From the NCBI GenBank assembly GCA_963708645.1, contig CAVPTA010000007.1, positions 372,001-436,000 of the forward strand: a DNA stretch of 64,000 bases, written 5' to 3'. The notes under the pieces were generated by a model, which saw nothing but the letters and a program-made list of their open reading frames with translations, was not told where the DNA came from and did not search any database. A program made the translations under genes and the position numbers. This document shows, one piece after another, positions 33,073 to 42,142 of the stretch. This DNA is from RYN-133 sp963708645 (GTDB lineage Bacteria > Actinomycetota > Actinomycetes > Mycobacteriales > Jatrophihabitantaceae). How positions within the stretch are numbered: the first letter of the stretch is position 1; the number at the start of each line of letters is the position of its first letter.

Positions 33073-34686
33073 TCAGCAGTGCCCGGCCTGTCCGAAGAGG
33101 GTGGACCCGACCTGATACGTCCCGCCGTCGACCGTGCGGAGTTCGACCCGGCCGGCCGGGCTGCGCGCAATGCAGGCATGCGGATCATCGGTGTCGAGCG
33201 TGAGCCAACCGAACCAGCGCATGCCGATCAGTACGTGGGAGTCCGCCGGAGCCTGCACCGTCAGTTCGGATGCTCCGAGTTGTCTCACCGTCCCCGGCGC
33301 GCTGACGACCGGGCGGTATCCGACGACCGCGAACAGTCGCCAGTCGGCGTTGTGCCAAACCGGCTTCAGGAACGACGGGTGTGCGTTGACGGCGTCCACC
33401 TCGAAGTTGCCGGGGTCGGTCAGCGCGACGTCGGGTACGGCCACGTACTGCACGGTGTTGTTCATGAGCCAGGACCGGTAGCGCTGCGCGGTCGGCGGGC
33501 CGTTGTAGAACGTCGGACCGTTGAGTTGGGTGTCGACCTGCCGGATCCAGCCGCGTACCAGCGGCAGCGAGCGCGCGACATACGCCGTCTCCCAGTGCCC
33601 GCTCGTCTCGGGGATGTCGATGCGGCCGTTGACCGGGCCTCGATGCCGGATCGCGTCGATCAGCGGCTGGTAGTAGGACGCGTTGTTGGCGCGGCTGTAG
33701 TTGAAGTCGTCCTGCTGCACGACCTGCTGCGGGTAAGCGGTCGCGATGACAGCGATAGCGGCCAGCACCGGTCGCCACTTCACGAACGCGCCCACGATCG
33801 GCACGGCGAACACGAGAGTCAGTCTCGCTGCGTTGTTCCCGACCGGGGTGTCGAGAAAATAGGCGAGCAGCACCATCGCGGCGCTGATGAGCGCGCCGAC
33901 CCGAATCGCGCGCCGCTCACGCGGAACGAAGATCGCGACGGCTAGTGAGGCAAGCAGTGCGTCGCGCGCGGTGTGCCGGGTGAAGGTCTCAGCGCCGCCG
34001 TCGCCGAACATCCGCGTGGCGATCACGACGGGGACGAGCGTGCCGACGAACAAGGCGAGCCCGTCGCGCCATCGTCGGGTGAGCACGAGTGCGCCGACAC
34101 CGACCCAGAGGAACAGCGCGACGACCGGGCTCGCTGCGGCTGCGACGAATGCCAGGACGGCAGCCCGTGTTCGCGGGCTGAGGTGGACGCGCTTCGTCCC
34201 GGACGTGAGCGCCAACAGCGCGCCGAGCCCGAACACCATGCCGAGGCTGAAGGTGACTCGTCCGACAACGAGATTGAGAGTCTGGCTCAGGGCCGCGAGC
34301 ACGCCGCCGACGAGCGGCCGCTTGGCGCCACAACGTCGAAACAGCAGCGTCAACTGCACGGTCGCGATGACCGAACAGATTGCGCCACACAGCCGCACTC
34401 CGACCCACGCCATGATCGGCGGCGTCCACAGCGAATAGCCGAACGTGAGGCTGCCGCCGAACCAGCGCAGATCGTCCGGCGTGAACGGGTGCGCCGATGC
34501 GAAGTCCGCGCGGGCCAGTTGCGCTGCCAGATCCTGTCCGCTCAGCGGCGCGATCAGGTAAGCGATCGCGAGGGCCGTTGCGAGCGCGCCTGCGATCGCG
34601 ACTGCGCGATACTCGCCGGTGATCCGAGCGCGAAAGCGCGCGCCCGCGTTGTCCACCCGGAGATCGTAGTTGGAGTCCTGACTCAA
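33073..34686 (-). CDS. large polytopic membrane protein with C-terminal extracytoplasmic domain
   Basis: A 537-residue protein not recognised as a characterised family. About ten hydrophobic segments occupy residues 30-325, and a soluble domain (about 335-537) contains ETSGHWETAYVARSLPLVRGW and WLMNNTVQYVAVPD. The plan (multi-helix N-terminus, periplasmic C-terminus) resembles lipid-linked glycosyltransferase-like proteins (GT-C/YfhO type), but no catalytic Asp motif is certain. The start is TTG 34686, overlapping the stop of the upstream HTH_42 gene by four bases, so translation is coupled. Confidence 0.75.
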   Translation of the reverse strand: MSQDSNYDLRVDNAGARFRARITGEYRAVAIAGALATALAIAYLIAPLSGQDLAAQLARADFASAHPFTPDDLRWFGGSLTFGYSLWTPPIMAWVGVRLCGAICSVIATVQLTLLFRRCGAKRPLVGGVLAALSQTLNLVVGRVTFSLGMVFGLGALLALTSGTKRVHLSPRTRAAVLAFVAAAASPVVALFLWVGVGALVLTRRWRDGLALFVGTLVPVVIATRMFGDGGAETFTRHTARDALLASLAVAIFVPRERRAIRVGALISAAMVLLAYFLDTPVGNNAARLTLVFAVPIVGAFVKWRPVLAAIAVIATAYPQQVVQQDDFNYSRANNASYYQPLIDAIRHRGPVNGRIDIPETSGHWETAYVARSLPLVRGWIRQVDTQLNGPTFYNGPPTAQRYRSWLMNNTVQYVAVPDVALTDPGNFEVDAVNAHPSFLKPVWHNADWRLFAVVGYRPVVSAPGTVRQLGASELTVQAPADSHVLIGMRWFGWLTLDTDDPHACIARSPAGRVELRTVDGGTYQVGSTLFGQAGHC

Positions 34687-35771
34687 AACCGCACGTCGGC
34701 AACCCTGTTCAAGAAGGCGGCATACCGCTGCGCCGCAGCACGCAACGCGCGCTCCTCAGCACTCGTCAACGCGCGGTACGGCTCCAGCTCGAACCGCACA
34801 CTGTCCGGGCTCACCGTCCGACGCATCCTGGTGAGCAACTGACCATCGACCAGTCCCATGCCGATCGATGTCCCGCGACCTCGATCCAGCAGCCGACCGG
34901 CGTCCACCACCCAGCGCGAGTCCTGGTACCCGCGGTAGGTCTCGTCCAGAATCTGCAGCAGGTGCCCACTCGGTCTGCCAGCGCGTGTAGGCGGACGTTC
35001 GCCGGGCGAATGCCAGAACTCTCGGCCGTCGTGGTCGAACGACTCGAGTCGATCGCGCGATGCGGCGAGCCCGCGACGCACATCGCCCAATGTCAAAGAC
35101 GCCCAGTACGCCAGGTCGCGTTCGGTCGCCGGCCCGTGCGAAGTGAAGTAACGCAGCGCGATCTCGGCCAGCGCCTCGTCACGATCCAGCACGCGCGGCC
35201 GCGCCACCCGTTCGGACAGCAAGGCATAGGTGTGCTCACCAGAAGCACGTGGGCCGCTGCAGATCAGGCCGTCCAACTCGACATGTGCGAGCAGCAACAT
35301 GACGACCATGCCGGGCCGCGACGAAGCACCGACCCCGCGACGAACGAGCCGCTCGGCAAGCTCGGGCCGCGCCAGCGCACCGGCCGCGCCAACCTCTTCG
35401 ACGACAGCGTCGCGAGCGTGCGCCAACGCACGTTCGTCCAGGCTGTGCTGCACGCGCAACTGTGTCGCGATGCTGCGCTGCACGCGGGGGCGGGTCAACG
35501 CGAGCAACCAGACGATGTCGTCGGCCGACACGTAATGCCACGTCGGACGAAGCACATGCGTGCGCAGCACCTGGCCGTTGTCGAGCAAGTTCGCCAAATC
35601 GTTCGCGTCCGGTTCAGCGACCCTGGCCGCCACCGCCCACGCGGACTGCGATGGATTCTCGGCCTGGACCGCGAGTAGCGAGCGCACGACGTGCGCGGCC
35701 GACGGCTGCAACGGCGCGACAAGATGCTGACTGCGCAACCGCCACCGCGCGATGTCATAGTCGTCGATCAC
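34683..35771 (-). CDS. winged-helix DNA-binding domain protein (HTH_42 / AlkZ-like)
   Basis: A 362-residue protein of the HTH_42 family: RWRLRSQHLVAP at the start, LLAVQAENPSQSAWAVAAR, LRTHVLRPTWHYVSADDIVWLLALTRPRV with the Gln/His/Tyr-type pocket, and a winged-helix region with GPATERDLAYWASLTLGDVRRGL. Some members (AlkZ/YcaQ) are DNA glycosylases acting on interstrand crosslinks, and many are uncharacterised. GTG 35771 is the preferred start; TTG is possible upstream. It is coupled to the membrane-protein gene downstream and divergent from the dehydrogenase gene 53 bp away. Confidence 0.85.
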   Translation of the reverse strand: MIDDYDIARWRLRSQHLVAPLQPSAAHVVRSLLAVQAENPSQSAWAVAARVAEPDANDLANLLDNGQVLRTHVLRPTWHYVSADDIVWLLALTRPRVQRSIATQLRVQHSLDERALAHARDAVVEEVGAAGALARPELAERLVRRGVGASSRPGMVVMLLLAHVELDGLICSGPRASGEHTYALLSERVARPRVLDRDEALAEIALRYFTSHGPATERDLAYWASLTLGDVRRGLAASRDRLESFDHDGREFWHSPGERPPTRAGRPSGHLLQILDETYRGYQDSRWVVDAGRLLDRGRGTSIGMGLVDGQLLTRMRRTVSPDSVRFELEPYRALTSAEERALRAAAQRYAAFLNRVADVRF

Positions 35772-35824
35772 CAACCCAGTGTCGCCACAGGTTTGCGTCG
35801 TCGATCCGCGGGTAGGCCTCAACC

Positions 35825-36682
35825 ATGCAGACGACAGTTGTTGGCCTCGGCCGAATGGGACGCGCGATCGCCGGACGGCTGCTCGAGGCCGGTCATGACG
35901 TCACCGTGTGGAACCGATCAGCGGGTAAGGCCGACAAGCTGGTAGATCGCGGTGCACACGAGGCGAAGAGCGTCGCCGCCGCCTGTGCCGGCAAGGAGGT
36001 CGTGCTGGTCTCGCTGACCGGCGATGACGCGGTTCGCGAGGTTGTCATTCCTGATGACCAACCCATTGCGGGCTTCGACGGTGTGCTGATCGACTGCAGC
36101 ACAGTCTCGCCGGCGTTGTCGCGCATCGAGGCCGATCGCTACCAGAATCGCTTCGTTGCCTGCCCTATCGCCGGCGCGCCGCAAGCTGTCGATGCCGGCA
36201 GCGCTTTGCTCATCGTGGGCGGCGCCCCTGATCCTGTTGCAACTGTCGAACCGGTGCTCGGGGCGATCTCGGAATCACGTCGCTCGGCCGGCGATGATCC
36301 CGGCGCCGCCGCGGTGATCAAGCTGCTGAACAACTACCTGCTGCTGGCCGGCCTTGCCGTGCTTGCGGACGCAGTGGCCGTCGCGCAATCGGTCGGCCTC
36401 GCCGACGACGATGTGCGCAGCTTGTTCGAAGATCTGCCGATGGTTCCGGCCGGACTGAAGAACCGCGTCGAGAGCCTCGTCGGATCCGATCACGAGGCAT
36501 GGTTCAGTGTCGATCTCGGCAGTAAGGACCTTGGCCTCTTCACAACACTCGCGAGCGAGGCCGGAGTCCACCCCGGCCTTCTCGACGCCGCGGCGACGCG
36601 ATATCGCCAGACAAGCGAACTGGGCCTGGGTGATCGTGACCTGACAGCCGTCATCGAGACGTTGCGACGCGGGAAGGGCTGA
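35825..36682 (+). CDS. NAD(P)-dependent oxidoreductase, beta-hydroxyacid dehydrogenase family
   Basis: A 285-residue member of the 3-hydroxyisobutyrate dehydrogenase/6-phosphogluconate-like family. The Rossmann motif VVGLGRMGRAIA is at residues 5-16, with the cofactor-specificity region VTVWNRSAGKADKL, which favours NADP. DCSTVSP and the substrate loop CPIAGAPQAVDAG follow. The conserved lysine lies in VIKLLNNYLLLAG. The family includes glyoxylate/succinic semialdehyde reductases and imine reductases; which one applies cannot be said. It is followed by a tRNA-Ala on the other strand. Confidence 0.88.
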   Translation: MQTTVVGLGRMGRAIAGRLLEAGHDVTVWNRSAGKADKLVDRGAHEAKSVAAACAGKEVVLVSLTGDDAVREVVIPDDQPIAGFDGVLIDCSTVSPALSRIEADRYQNRFVACPIAGAPQAVDAGSALLIVGGAPDPVATVEPVLGAISESRRSAGDDPGAAAVIKLLNNYLLLAGLAVLADAVAVAQSVGLADDDVRSLFEDLPMVPAGLKNRVESLVGSDHEAWFSVDLGSKDLGLFTTLASEAGVHPGLLDAAATRYRQTSELGLGDRDLTAVIETLRRGKG

Positions 36683-36701
36683 GCCGCCCGGCAAGATCAA
36701 C

Positions 36702-36779
<78 letters not shown>

Positions 36780-36791
36780 GCGGAACGGGAT

Positions 36792-36805
36792 GGCCCTTAC
36801 GGGCC
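36792..36805 (-). terminator. short hairpin between sepX and tRNA-Ala
   Basis: GGCCC (36792-36796) and GGGCC (36801-36805) form a 5-bp perfect stem with a 4-base loop in the 69-bp gap between the end of sepX and the tRNA-Ala gene. There is no T-run, so it is at best a weak terminator or a processing signal. Confidence 0.3.
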
Positions 36806-36848
36806 GAGGTGAAGGGTAGCAAAGCGCGACCCCGCGACAGTGCGCGCG

Positions 36849-37574
36849 TCAGGACGCGCGGCGCTGTGCAGAGGCCTCGGCGAGGCTGTCCTGGTAGAGC
36901 CCGGTGAGGTCGATCGTGTCCATGTTGTGCAGCTCGATGTCGTCGTCGTCGATACGTACGACCGACTCGGCCGGCTCGATGAACTCGGGCATAGATGCCC
37001 GCCGGTGCTCGGCCGTGACGTCGGTGCTGCGCACTCGGCGAGAGGCTGCGCGTGCCTGACGGTTGTGGCGGCGGTCGCGATCACGCTGCGCCTGCGAGCG
37101 CAGGAACCACAGGTACCCGGTCAGGCCGAGTCCGAAGGGCGCGGCGAGCGCCCACATGATTCCGCCGACCAGCAGGGCGGTCGGCACGAGAATGATCGAT
37201 CCCGCGCCGAGGATGCCGAGCGAGCGCCGCCGCCGGGCCATCATCGCCACCCGGGCGTCGGACATCTCGGACTCCTCGACGGGGTACATCAGCGCCTCCT
37301 GCGCGACGGGCACCGGGCGGCGGGTCGACACCGACCGCGCAGACGCCGCCTGCGCTGTCGATGAGGTGGAACGCGAGCTCGGAACGAAGACTTCGGTGTG
37401 TGCCTCGTCCGGACGGGTGGCATGGGCGCGCCGGCCGAGCGCACGCATGGCCTTGCCGAAACCGTCGACGGACTTCTCACGGCTGCGTTCGTCGTGACGC
37501 CGGAAGATCATCGGGACGACGACGATCAACCACAGCACGGCGAGGACGAAGACGGTCATCATCGGTGACAACAC
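36849..37574 (-). CDS. sepX: SepX/GlpR-like divisome membrane protein
   Basis: A 241-residue protein. An N-terminal helix (about 6-24, VFVLAVLWLIVVVPMIF) is followed by a basic linker (RRHDERSREKSVDGFGKAMRALGRR), a Ser/Thr-rich stretch and two close hydrophobic helices (about 118-155). The acidic C-terminal end has SVVRIDDDDIELHNMDTIDLTGLY. This architecture and its place next to a RimJ-like acetyltransferase and a MoeA homologue match SepX of Streptomyces and GlpR of corynebacteria, the membrane receptor of the gephyrin-like Glp in cell division. GTG 37574 is supported by GGAGGGG six bases upstream. Confidence 0.83.
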   Translation of the reverse strand: MLSPMMTVFVLAVLWLIVVVPMIFRRHDERSREKSVDGFGKAMRALGRRAHATRPDEAHTEVFVPSSRSTSSTAQAASARSVSTRRPVPVAQEALMYPVEESEMSDARVAMMARRRRSLGILGAGSIILVPTALLVGGIMWALAAPFGLGLTGYLWFLRSQAQRDRDRRHNRQARAASRRVRSTDVTAEHRRASMPEFIEPAESVVRIDDDDIELHNMDTIDLTGLYQDSLAEASAQRRAS

Positions 37575-37711
37575 TTCGAACCCCTCCAGTCACACCAACC
37601 ACATTGGTAACGCAGCTTTGCCTGCTCAAGTTAGCCAGCGATTCCGGCGGAATCGGGCAGGACACTCGGCGTGTCGGCGACAGACCGTCTAGTAGAGGTT
37701 GATGTTGCGGC

Positions 37712-38350
37712 TCAGGCGAGTTCCGAGCGCCACGACGGCGGTGCGGGCAGCTGGCCCAGTCGCGCGAGCATCGTCGTCCCGCGCACCTCTTCGGCTGTGA
37801 TCGCGAACCCGAGATGGTCACGCCAGGCGCCGTCGATGTCGAGGAAGCGTTCGTAGTAGCCCTCGCGCCGCAACCCGAGCTTCTCGACCACCCGGATGCT
37901 GGCGTGGTTCTCGGGACGGATGTCGATCTCGACACGATGCAGGTAGACGTCGGTGAAGCAGTGATCGATCAACAGCGCGAGAGCGGTCGGGACGATGCGG
38001 CGTCCGGCCAGCGCACCGTCGACCCAATAACCGATGGTGCACGATCGCTGCACCCCGTGGACGATGTTCGACACCGTCATCTGACCGGCGAGCCGGCCGC
38101 CGTACATGATCATCAACGGGATCATCGTCCCGTTGCGGGCCGCCTTCTTCAGCGCCGAGTGCAGCTGCGGCCACGCGCCGGTCGAATTTCGTTCCTCCCA
38201 CGGATACGGCGAGGTCGGCTCCCACGGCTCGAGCCAACCCTGGTTGCGCAGCCGCACCTCGCTCCACCGGCGGGCGTCTCGCAATCGCGGCGGGCGCAGC
38301 GACACCGGGCCGGCGGACAGCTCGGCAGGCCAACCCGGGTGCGTGGTCAT
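37712..38350 (-). CDS. rimJ: GNAT family N-acetyltransferase (RimJ-like)
   Basis: A 212-residue acetyl-CoA-dependent N-acetyltransferase of the RimJ/RimL group. It has SLRPPRLRDARRWSEVRLRN at the start, the acetyl-CoA loop region TIGYWVDGALAGRRIVPTALALLIDH and VEIDIRPENHASIRVVEKLGLRREGYYERFLDIDGAWRDH, the standard RimJ C-terminus (given here as consecutive motifs). The ATG overlaps the glp/moeA stop by ATGA. The conserved glp-rimJ-sepX order suggests a link to the divisome pair, but its substrate is unknown. Confidence 0.9.
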   Translation of the reverse strand: MTTHPGWPAELSAGPVSLRPPRLRDARRWSEVRLRNQGWLEPWEPTSPYPWEERNSTGAWPQLHSALKKAARNGTMIPLMIMYGGRLAGQMTVSNIVHGVQRSCTIGYWVDGALAGRRIVPTALALLIDHCFTDVYLHRVEIDIRPENHASIRVVEKLGLRREGYYERFLDIDGAWRDHLGFAITAEEVRGTTMLARLGQLPAPPSWRSELA

Positions 38351-39588
38351 CTGTTCGAGAGCAAGAGCGGAATCACGGTGCAGCGCGCACCGGCGACAAC
38401 TTCGGTGACCTCCTCGTCGATCACGACAAGGCAGTTCGCCGATGCCATCGAGGCGATCAGGTGCGAGCCGGGGCCGCCGACGAGCGAGACGCTGTAGCCG
38501 CCGGTCGCTTCGCGATGAAGCACCCCGCGACGGAACTGGCGCACGCCGGCCGGGCTCTCGATGCGTTCGAGCGCGGCCGCCTGCACGGTCGCACGCTGCA
38601 GATTGCGCTTGCCGAGCAGCTTGCGGATCGCGGGACGCACGAAGACCTCGAAGGACACCAGCGCACTGACCGGGTTGCCGGGTAGGCAGAAGATCGGGAC
38701 GCGGTTGCCGAGATGGCCGAAGCCCTGCGGCTTGCCCGGCTGCATCGCCACCCGCAGGAAGTCGACCGTACCCAGCTCGGACAGTGCCTGCTTGACCACG
38801 TCAAAGGCGCCCATCGACACGCCGCCGGTCGTGACCAGCAGGTCGGCGCGCAGCAGCTGGCTCTCGAGCACATCGAGCAACGCCGAGTGGTCGTCGCCGA
38901 CGATTCCGTAGCGCCAGGCGTCCGCACCGGCGTCGCGCGCGGCTGCCGTGATCAGGTACGAGTTCGCGTCGGCCACCTCGCCGAAGGCGGGCTTCTGACC
39001 GACATCGACGAGCTCGCTACCGGTGCTGATCACCAGAACCCGCGGGCGGGGACGGACGAGCACGCGATCACGTCCGATCGCTGCGAGCAGCGCAATCTGC
39101 TGCGGCCCGAGAGCGGCACCTGCACCGAGCGCGGGTTGTCCCGACTGCAGATCCTCACCGGCGCGACGGATGCACTCGCCGTTGCGTACCGGACGACGCA
39201 CCGCGACACGCGCGACCCCGCGGTCGGTGTCCTCGAGCGGGACGACGGCGTCGGCGCCTGCCGGGATCGGCGCGCCGGTCATGATTCGCATGGCTAGGCC
39301 CGCGCCCATGCCGCCGCGTGACTTCGCGCCGGCAGCCACGTCGCCGACGACCGGCAGCACGACGGGCTCGTCCGCGGCGGCGTACTTGGTGTCTACGGAG
39401 CGCACCGCGTAACCGTCCATCGCCGAGTTGTCGAAACCCGGCAGCGGCACCTCACTGGTGACGGTCTCGGCGAGCAGCAGCCCCTGTGCATCGAGCAGCG
39501 TCAGCTCGATCGGGTCGACGGAGCCGATGCCCGCGAGCACAGTCTCGAGGTGTTCGTCGACCGTGCGTAGGCGATCGCGATCAGGCAC
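38347..39588 (-). CDS. glp: MoeA/gephyrin-like molybdotransferase Glp
   Basis: A 413-residue MoeA-family protein. In molybdenum cofactor synthesis MoeA inserts molybdate into adenylated molybdopterin. The actinobacterial copy next to sepX (Glp) is reported to act as a division scaffold that binds FtsZ. Seen: the N-terminal PGFDNSAMDGYAV, the VISTGSELVD strand, the MPT-binding TTGGVSMGAFDVVKQ, FGHLGNRVPIFCLPGNPVSA and a C-terminal beta-barrel domain. GTG 39588 follows AAAGGAG. True moaC, mog and moaE genes are 4-5 kb away, so it may serve either role. Confidence 0.9.
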   Translation of the reverse strand: MPDRDRLRTVDEHLETVLAGIGSVDPIELTLLDAQGLLLAETVTSEVPLPGFDNSAMDGYAVRSVDTKYAAADEPVVLPVVGDVAAGAKSRGGMGAGLAMRIMTGAPIPAGADAVVPLEDTDRGVARVAVRRPVRNGECIRRAGEDLQSGQPALGAGAALGPQQIALLAAIGRDRVLVRPRPRVLVISTGSELVDVGQKPAFGEVADANSYLITAAARDAGADAWRYGIVGDDHSALLDVLESQLLRADLLVTTGGVSMGAFDVVKQALSELGTVDFLRVAMQPGKPQGFGHLGNRVPIFCLPGNPVSALVSFEVFVRPAIRKLLGKRNLQRATVQAAALERIESPAGVRQFRRGVLHREATGGYSVSLVGGPGSHLIASMASANCLVVIDEEVTEVVAGARCTVIPLLLSNR

Positions 39589-39631
39589 GCGTCTCCTTTG
39601 TCGTCATGAAGGCGTCGTCATGGAGCTTTCG

Positions 39632-40525
39632 TCATGAAGCTGAGGTCACATACTCCCGCAGCCACGCGCTGAACTCCTGACCGATCTCGGGGTGTCGCCC
39701 GGCGAGCTGCACGACGGACTTCATGTAATCGAGGCCGTTGCCCGTGTCGTAACGGCGGCCGCGGAACACCACACCATGCACCGGGACGTCCGAATGCGCG
39801 AGTTGTTGCATCGCGTCGGTCAGCTGGATCTCGCCCTTCGCGCCCGGTTTCGTCTCGCGTAGCGCGTCGAAGATCTCCGGCGGCAGGATGTACCGACCGA
39901 TGATCGCGAGGGTGCTCGGTGCCGTCTCGGCCGGCGGCTTCTCGACGAGCTCGACGATGGCGACGACCTCGGCGTCCTGCTCGCTGTCGTCGGTGAGCCG
40001 GACGCTGCCGTACTTGCTGATCTCGTCACGCGGCACGTCGATGAGCCCGATGACGACACCACCGTGCTCGGCGTAGACATCGATCATCTTTCCGAGCAGC
40101 GCGTCGCGGTCGTCGATCAGATCGTCCGGGAGCAGGACGGCGATGCCCTCGCCCTCGGCGAACTGCTCACCCTGCGCGACCGCGTGTCCGAGCCCTTTGG
40201 GATCGTCCTGGTCGACCTCGTGGATGCGGGCCAGGGTCGGCGCGCGACGCACGAGCTCGAGCGAGTCCTGGTCGTCCTTCTTCTCCAGCGCTGCCTCGAG
40301 CTCGTCGTTCGGACGGAAGTACTCGGCGATGGCGCGCTTCGACTCGTTCGTGACGAGCAGGACGTCGGTGATCCCGTTCTCGGCGGCTTCGGCGACGACG
40401 TACTCCAACGCGGGGGTCGTCACGATCGGCGCCAGTTCCTTCGGCAAGGTCTTGGTGAACGGCAGGAACCGGGTGCCGCGCCCGGCTGCCGGGATCAATG
40501 CCTTGCGAATCGTGCGGCTCGTCAT
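39632..40525 (-). CDS. galU: UTP-glucose-1-phosphate uridylyltransferase
   Basis: GalU forms UDP-glucose from UTP and glucose-1-phosphate for cell-envelope and storage glycans. The 297-residue protein has IPAAGRGTRFLPFTKTLPKEL (split by the nucleotide-binding loop AAGRGTRFLP) at the N-terminus, HEVDQDDPKGLGHAV, VLLPDDLID and GRYILPPEIFDALR. ATG 40525 is chosen over longer low-complexity extensions. It is divergent from the MTHFS gene with 31 bp between starts. Confidence 0.96.
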   Translation of the reverse strand: MTSRTIRKALIPAAGRGTRFLPFTKTLPKELAPIVTTPALEYVVAEAAENGITDVLLVTNESKRAIAEYFRPNDELEAALEKKDDQDSLELVRRAPTLARIHEVDQDDPKGLGHAVAQGEQFAEGEGIAVLLPDDLIDDRDALLGKMIDVYAEHGGVVIGLIDVPRDEISKYGSVRLTDDSEQDAEVVAIVELVEKPPAETAPSTLAIIGRYILPPEIFDALRETKPGAKGEIQLTDAMQQLAHSDVPVHGVVFRGRRYDTGNGLDYMKSVVQLAGRHPEIGQEFSAWLREYVTSAS

Positions 40526-40556
40526 GCCAGTCAGGCTATCCGGCCACAATGCAGGT

Positions 40557-41087
40557 ATGGCCAGGGCGGACAAGCAGGACCTGCGCGACGAGCTGCTCCA
40601 GGAACGGCGCACGCTCACCCCGGAGCAGATCGAGGCGGCGCGCGCCGCCGTCCGTGACGCAGTCCTCGCTCGTGAGGCCGAGGCAGGATGGACATCGGTA
40701 GCGGCATATCTGCCGCTGCGTACCGAGCCGGGCTCGCGCGAGCTGCTGGACGAGCTGGTGCGGCGCGGCGTCCGGGTGCTGGTGCCGGTCACGCAGCCCG
40801 ACCACGATCTCGACTGGGTGGCGCTTCCTGGCGACGAGCCGCTCGGCATCGATGCCATCGCCGCCGTCGACGTGGTGCTCGTGCCCGCGCTGGCAGTCGC
40901 GACCGACGGCACGCGCCTCGGGCGCGGCGGTGGGTCGTACGACCGCGCGCTCGGTCGCGTCCCGTCCGCGACGCCGGTCGCGGCGCTGCTCTACGACAGC
41001 GAGGTGGTCGTCCACCTGCCGAGCGAGGCGTGGGATCGCCCGGTCGGGGCCGTCGTCACCCCGGCCGGCGGCTGGCGCGACCTCTGA
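40557..41087 (+). CDS. 5-formyltetrahydrofolate cyclo-ligase
   Basis: MTHFS recycles 5-formyl-THF to 5,10-methenyl-THF with ATP. The 176-residue protein has the start KQDLRDELLQERRTL, VAAYLPLRTEPGSRELLDEL, VPALAVATDGTRLGRGGGSYDRAL with the nucleotide-binding GRGGGSYDR, and the end VPLPSE-like VHLPSEAWDRPVGAVVTP. ATG 40557 gives the normal length. Divergence from galU is conserved in actinobacteria. Confidence 0.94.
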   Translation: MARADKQDLRDELLQERRTLTPEQIEAARAAVRDAVLAREAEAGWTSVAAYLPLRTEPGSRELLDELVRRGVRVLVPVTQPDHDLDWVALPGDEPLGIDAIAAVDVVLVPALAVATDGTRLGRGGGSYDRALGRVPSATPVAALLYDSEVVVHLPSEAWDRPVGAVVTPAGGWRDL

Positions 41088-41183
41088 GCATCCGACCACC
41101 ACCCGATTGGACGCGGGAATCTTCGATCAGCGACCATGGTTGGCAGTCACATAGCGCGAGTGCCAAGCCCGATCGAGGAACAC

Positions 41184-41579
41184 ATGCCGACCTATCAGTA
41201 CGCCTGCACCGATGCCGAGTGCGGAAACCGTTTCGAACTGGTGCAGTCGTTCACCGATCCGTCGGTCACCGAGTGCCCGGTCTGCAACGGCGTGGTGCGC
41301 AAGGTCTACGGCTCGGTCGGCGTCGTGTTCAAGGGTTCGGGTTTCTACCGCAACGACAGCCGCAGCGGCAACGGCACGAAGGAATCCTCGGGCGACTCGG
41401 CGAAGAAGTCCGATTCGAAGTCCGATTCGAAGTCCGAATCGAAATCCGACGCCAAGTCGGACAGCTCGTCCTCATCGTCGAAGTCCGACAGCTCGTCGAC
41501 CTCATCGAGGTCGACGGCCGGTTCGTCGAGTGCGTCGTCGGCGTCGTCGACCTCGGGCAAGGCCGCCGCCTCCGCCTGA
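41184..41579 (+). CDS. FmdB family zinc-ribbon protein with Ser/Lys/Asp-rich tail
   Basis: A 131-residue protein. The first 65 residues are the FmdB zinc ribbon: MPTYQYACTDAECG with Cys8 and Cys13, then ECPVCNG with Cys31 and Cys34, ending in VGVVFKGSGFYRND. The second half is low-complexity: repeated KSDSK units followed by Ser/Thr/Ala-rich sequence. GAGG lies just before the ATG. FmdB proteins are small regulators of unclear role; the mycobacterial equivalent at this locus has been linked to protein homeostasis. The tail is disordered. Confidence 0.88.
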   Translation: MPTYQYACTDAECGNRFELVQSFTDPSVTECPVCNGVVRKVYGSVGVVFKGSGFYRNDSRSGNGTKESSGDSAKKSDSKSDSKSESKSDAKSDSSSSSSKSDSSSTSSRSTAGSSSASSASSTSGKAAASA

Positions 41580-41660
41580 GCCGTCCACAGGCCGCGGCGC
41601 CGTCCACATTCGCGTTTTCGGCGCCATCGGCGTCGTCGGGCAGACCTAGCGTCGTCCGGC

Positions 41661-42098
41661 ATGAGGGCGCTCACGCTGCGGTGGTCGCGCGTCTCGGCCC
41701 GCGTCGGACGGTGGCCGAGGCGCATCGCCGCACTGTGCTGCCTGCTGCTGGCCGCGGCCAGCGCGCTCGCTCAACCGAGTCGCAGCACCGTCGTCCAGAC
41801 CGGCTTGGCGCATCGGTTGCGCACCGGCGAGGTCGCGATCCCACTCGCCGTGGCCGCGGGTAGTGCCGCGATCGTGCAGCCCGGCGATCGTGTCGGCGTC
41901 GTCGATACCGGCGACAATGCCGGCCCGGCAGCGCTGCTCGCCGACCGGATGCGCGTGCTGTCGATCCGGGCCGACGACGCCTCGATCTCCGGCGACGCGA
42001 GCGCCACCGTCGTCGTCGCGGGGACCCGCTCGCAGGCCGTCGCGGTCGCGCACCCAACGACCGACCGACTGGTGCTGATAGTGGACGAATTGCCCTAG
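41661..42098 (+). CDS. SAF/CpaB-like exported protein
   Basis: A 145-residue protein with a basic N-terminus and one hydrophobic helix (about 22-38, IAALCCLLLAAASALA). It then has a SAF-type beta domain with RTGEVAIPLAVAAGSAAIVQPGDRVGVV, as in RcpC/CpaB pilus-assembly proteins, but is shorter than full CpaB and has no pilus genes around it. It lies 44 bp before mscL. The same small gene beside mscL is seen in other actinobacteria as I recall. Its function is unknown. Confidence 0.75.
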   Translation: MRALTLRWSRVSARVGRWPRRIAALCCLLLAAASALAQPSRSTVVQTGLAHRLRTGEVAIPLAVAAGSAAIVQPGDRVGVVDTGDNAGPAALLADRMRVLSIRADDASISGDASATVVVAGTRSQAVAVAHPTTDRLVLIVDELP

Positions 42099-42142
42099 GC
42101 TGCCCCTCGAAGCGTTTCTCGGCCTAGGGAGTTGGAATCGCC

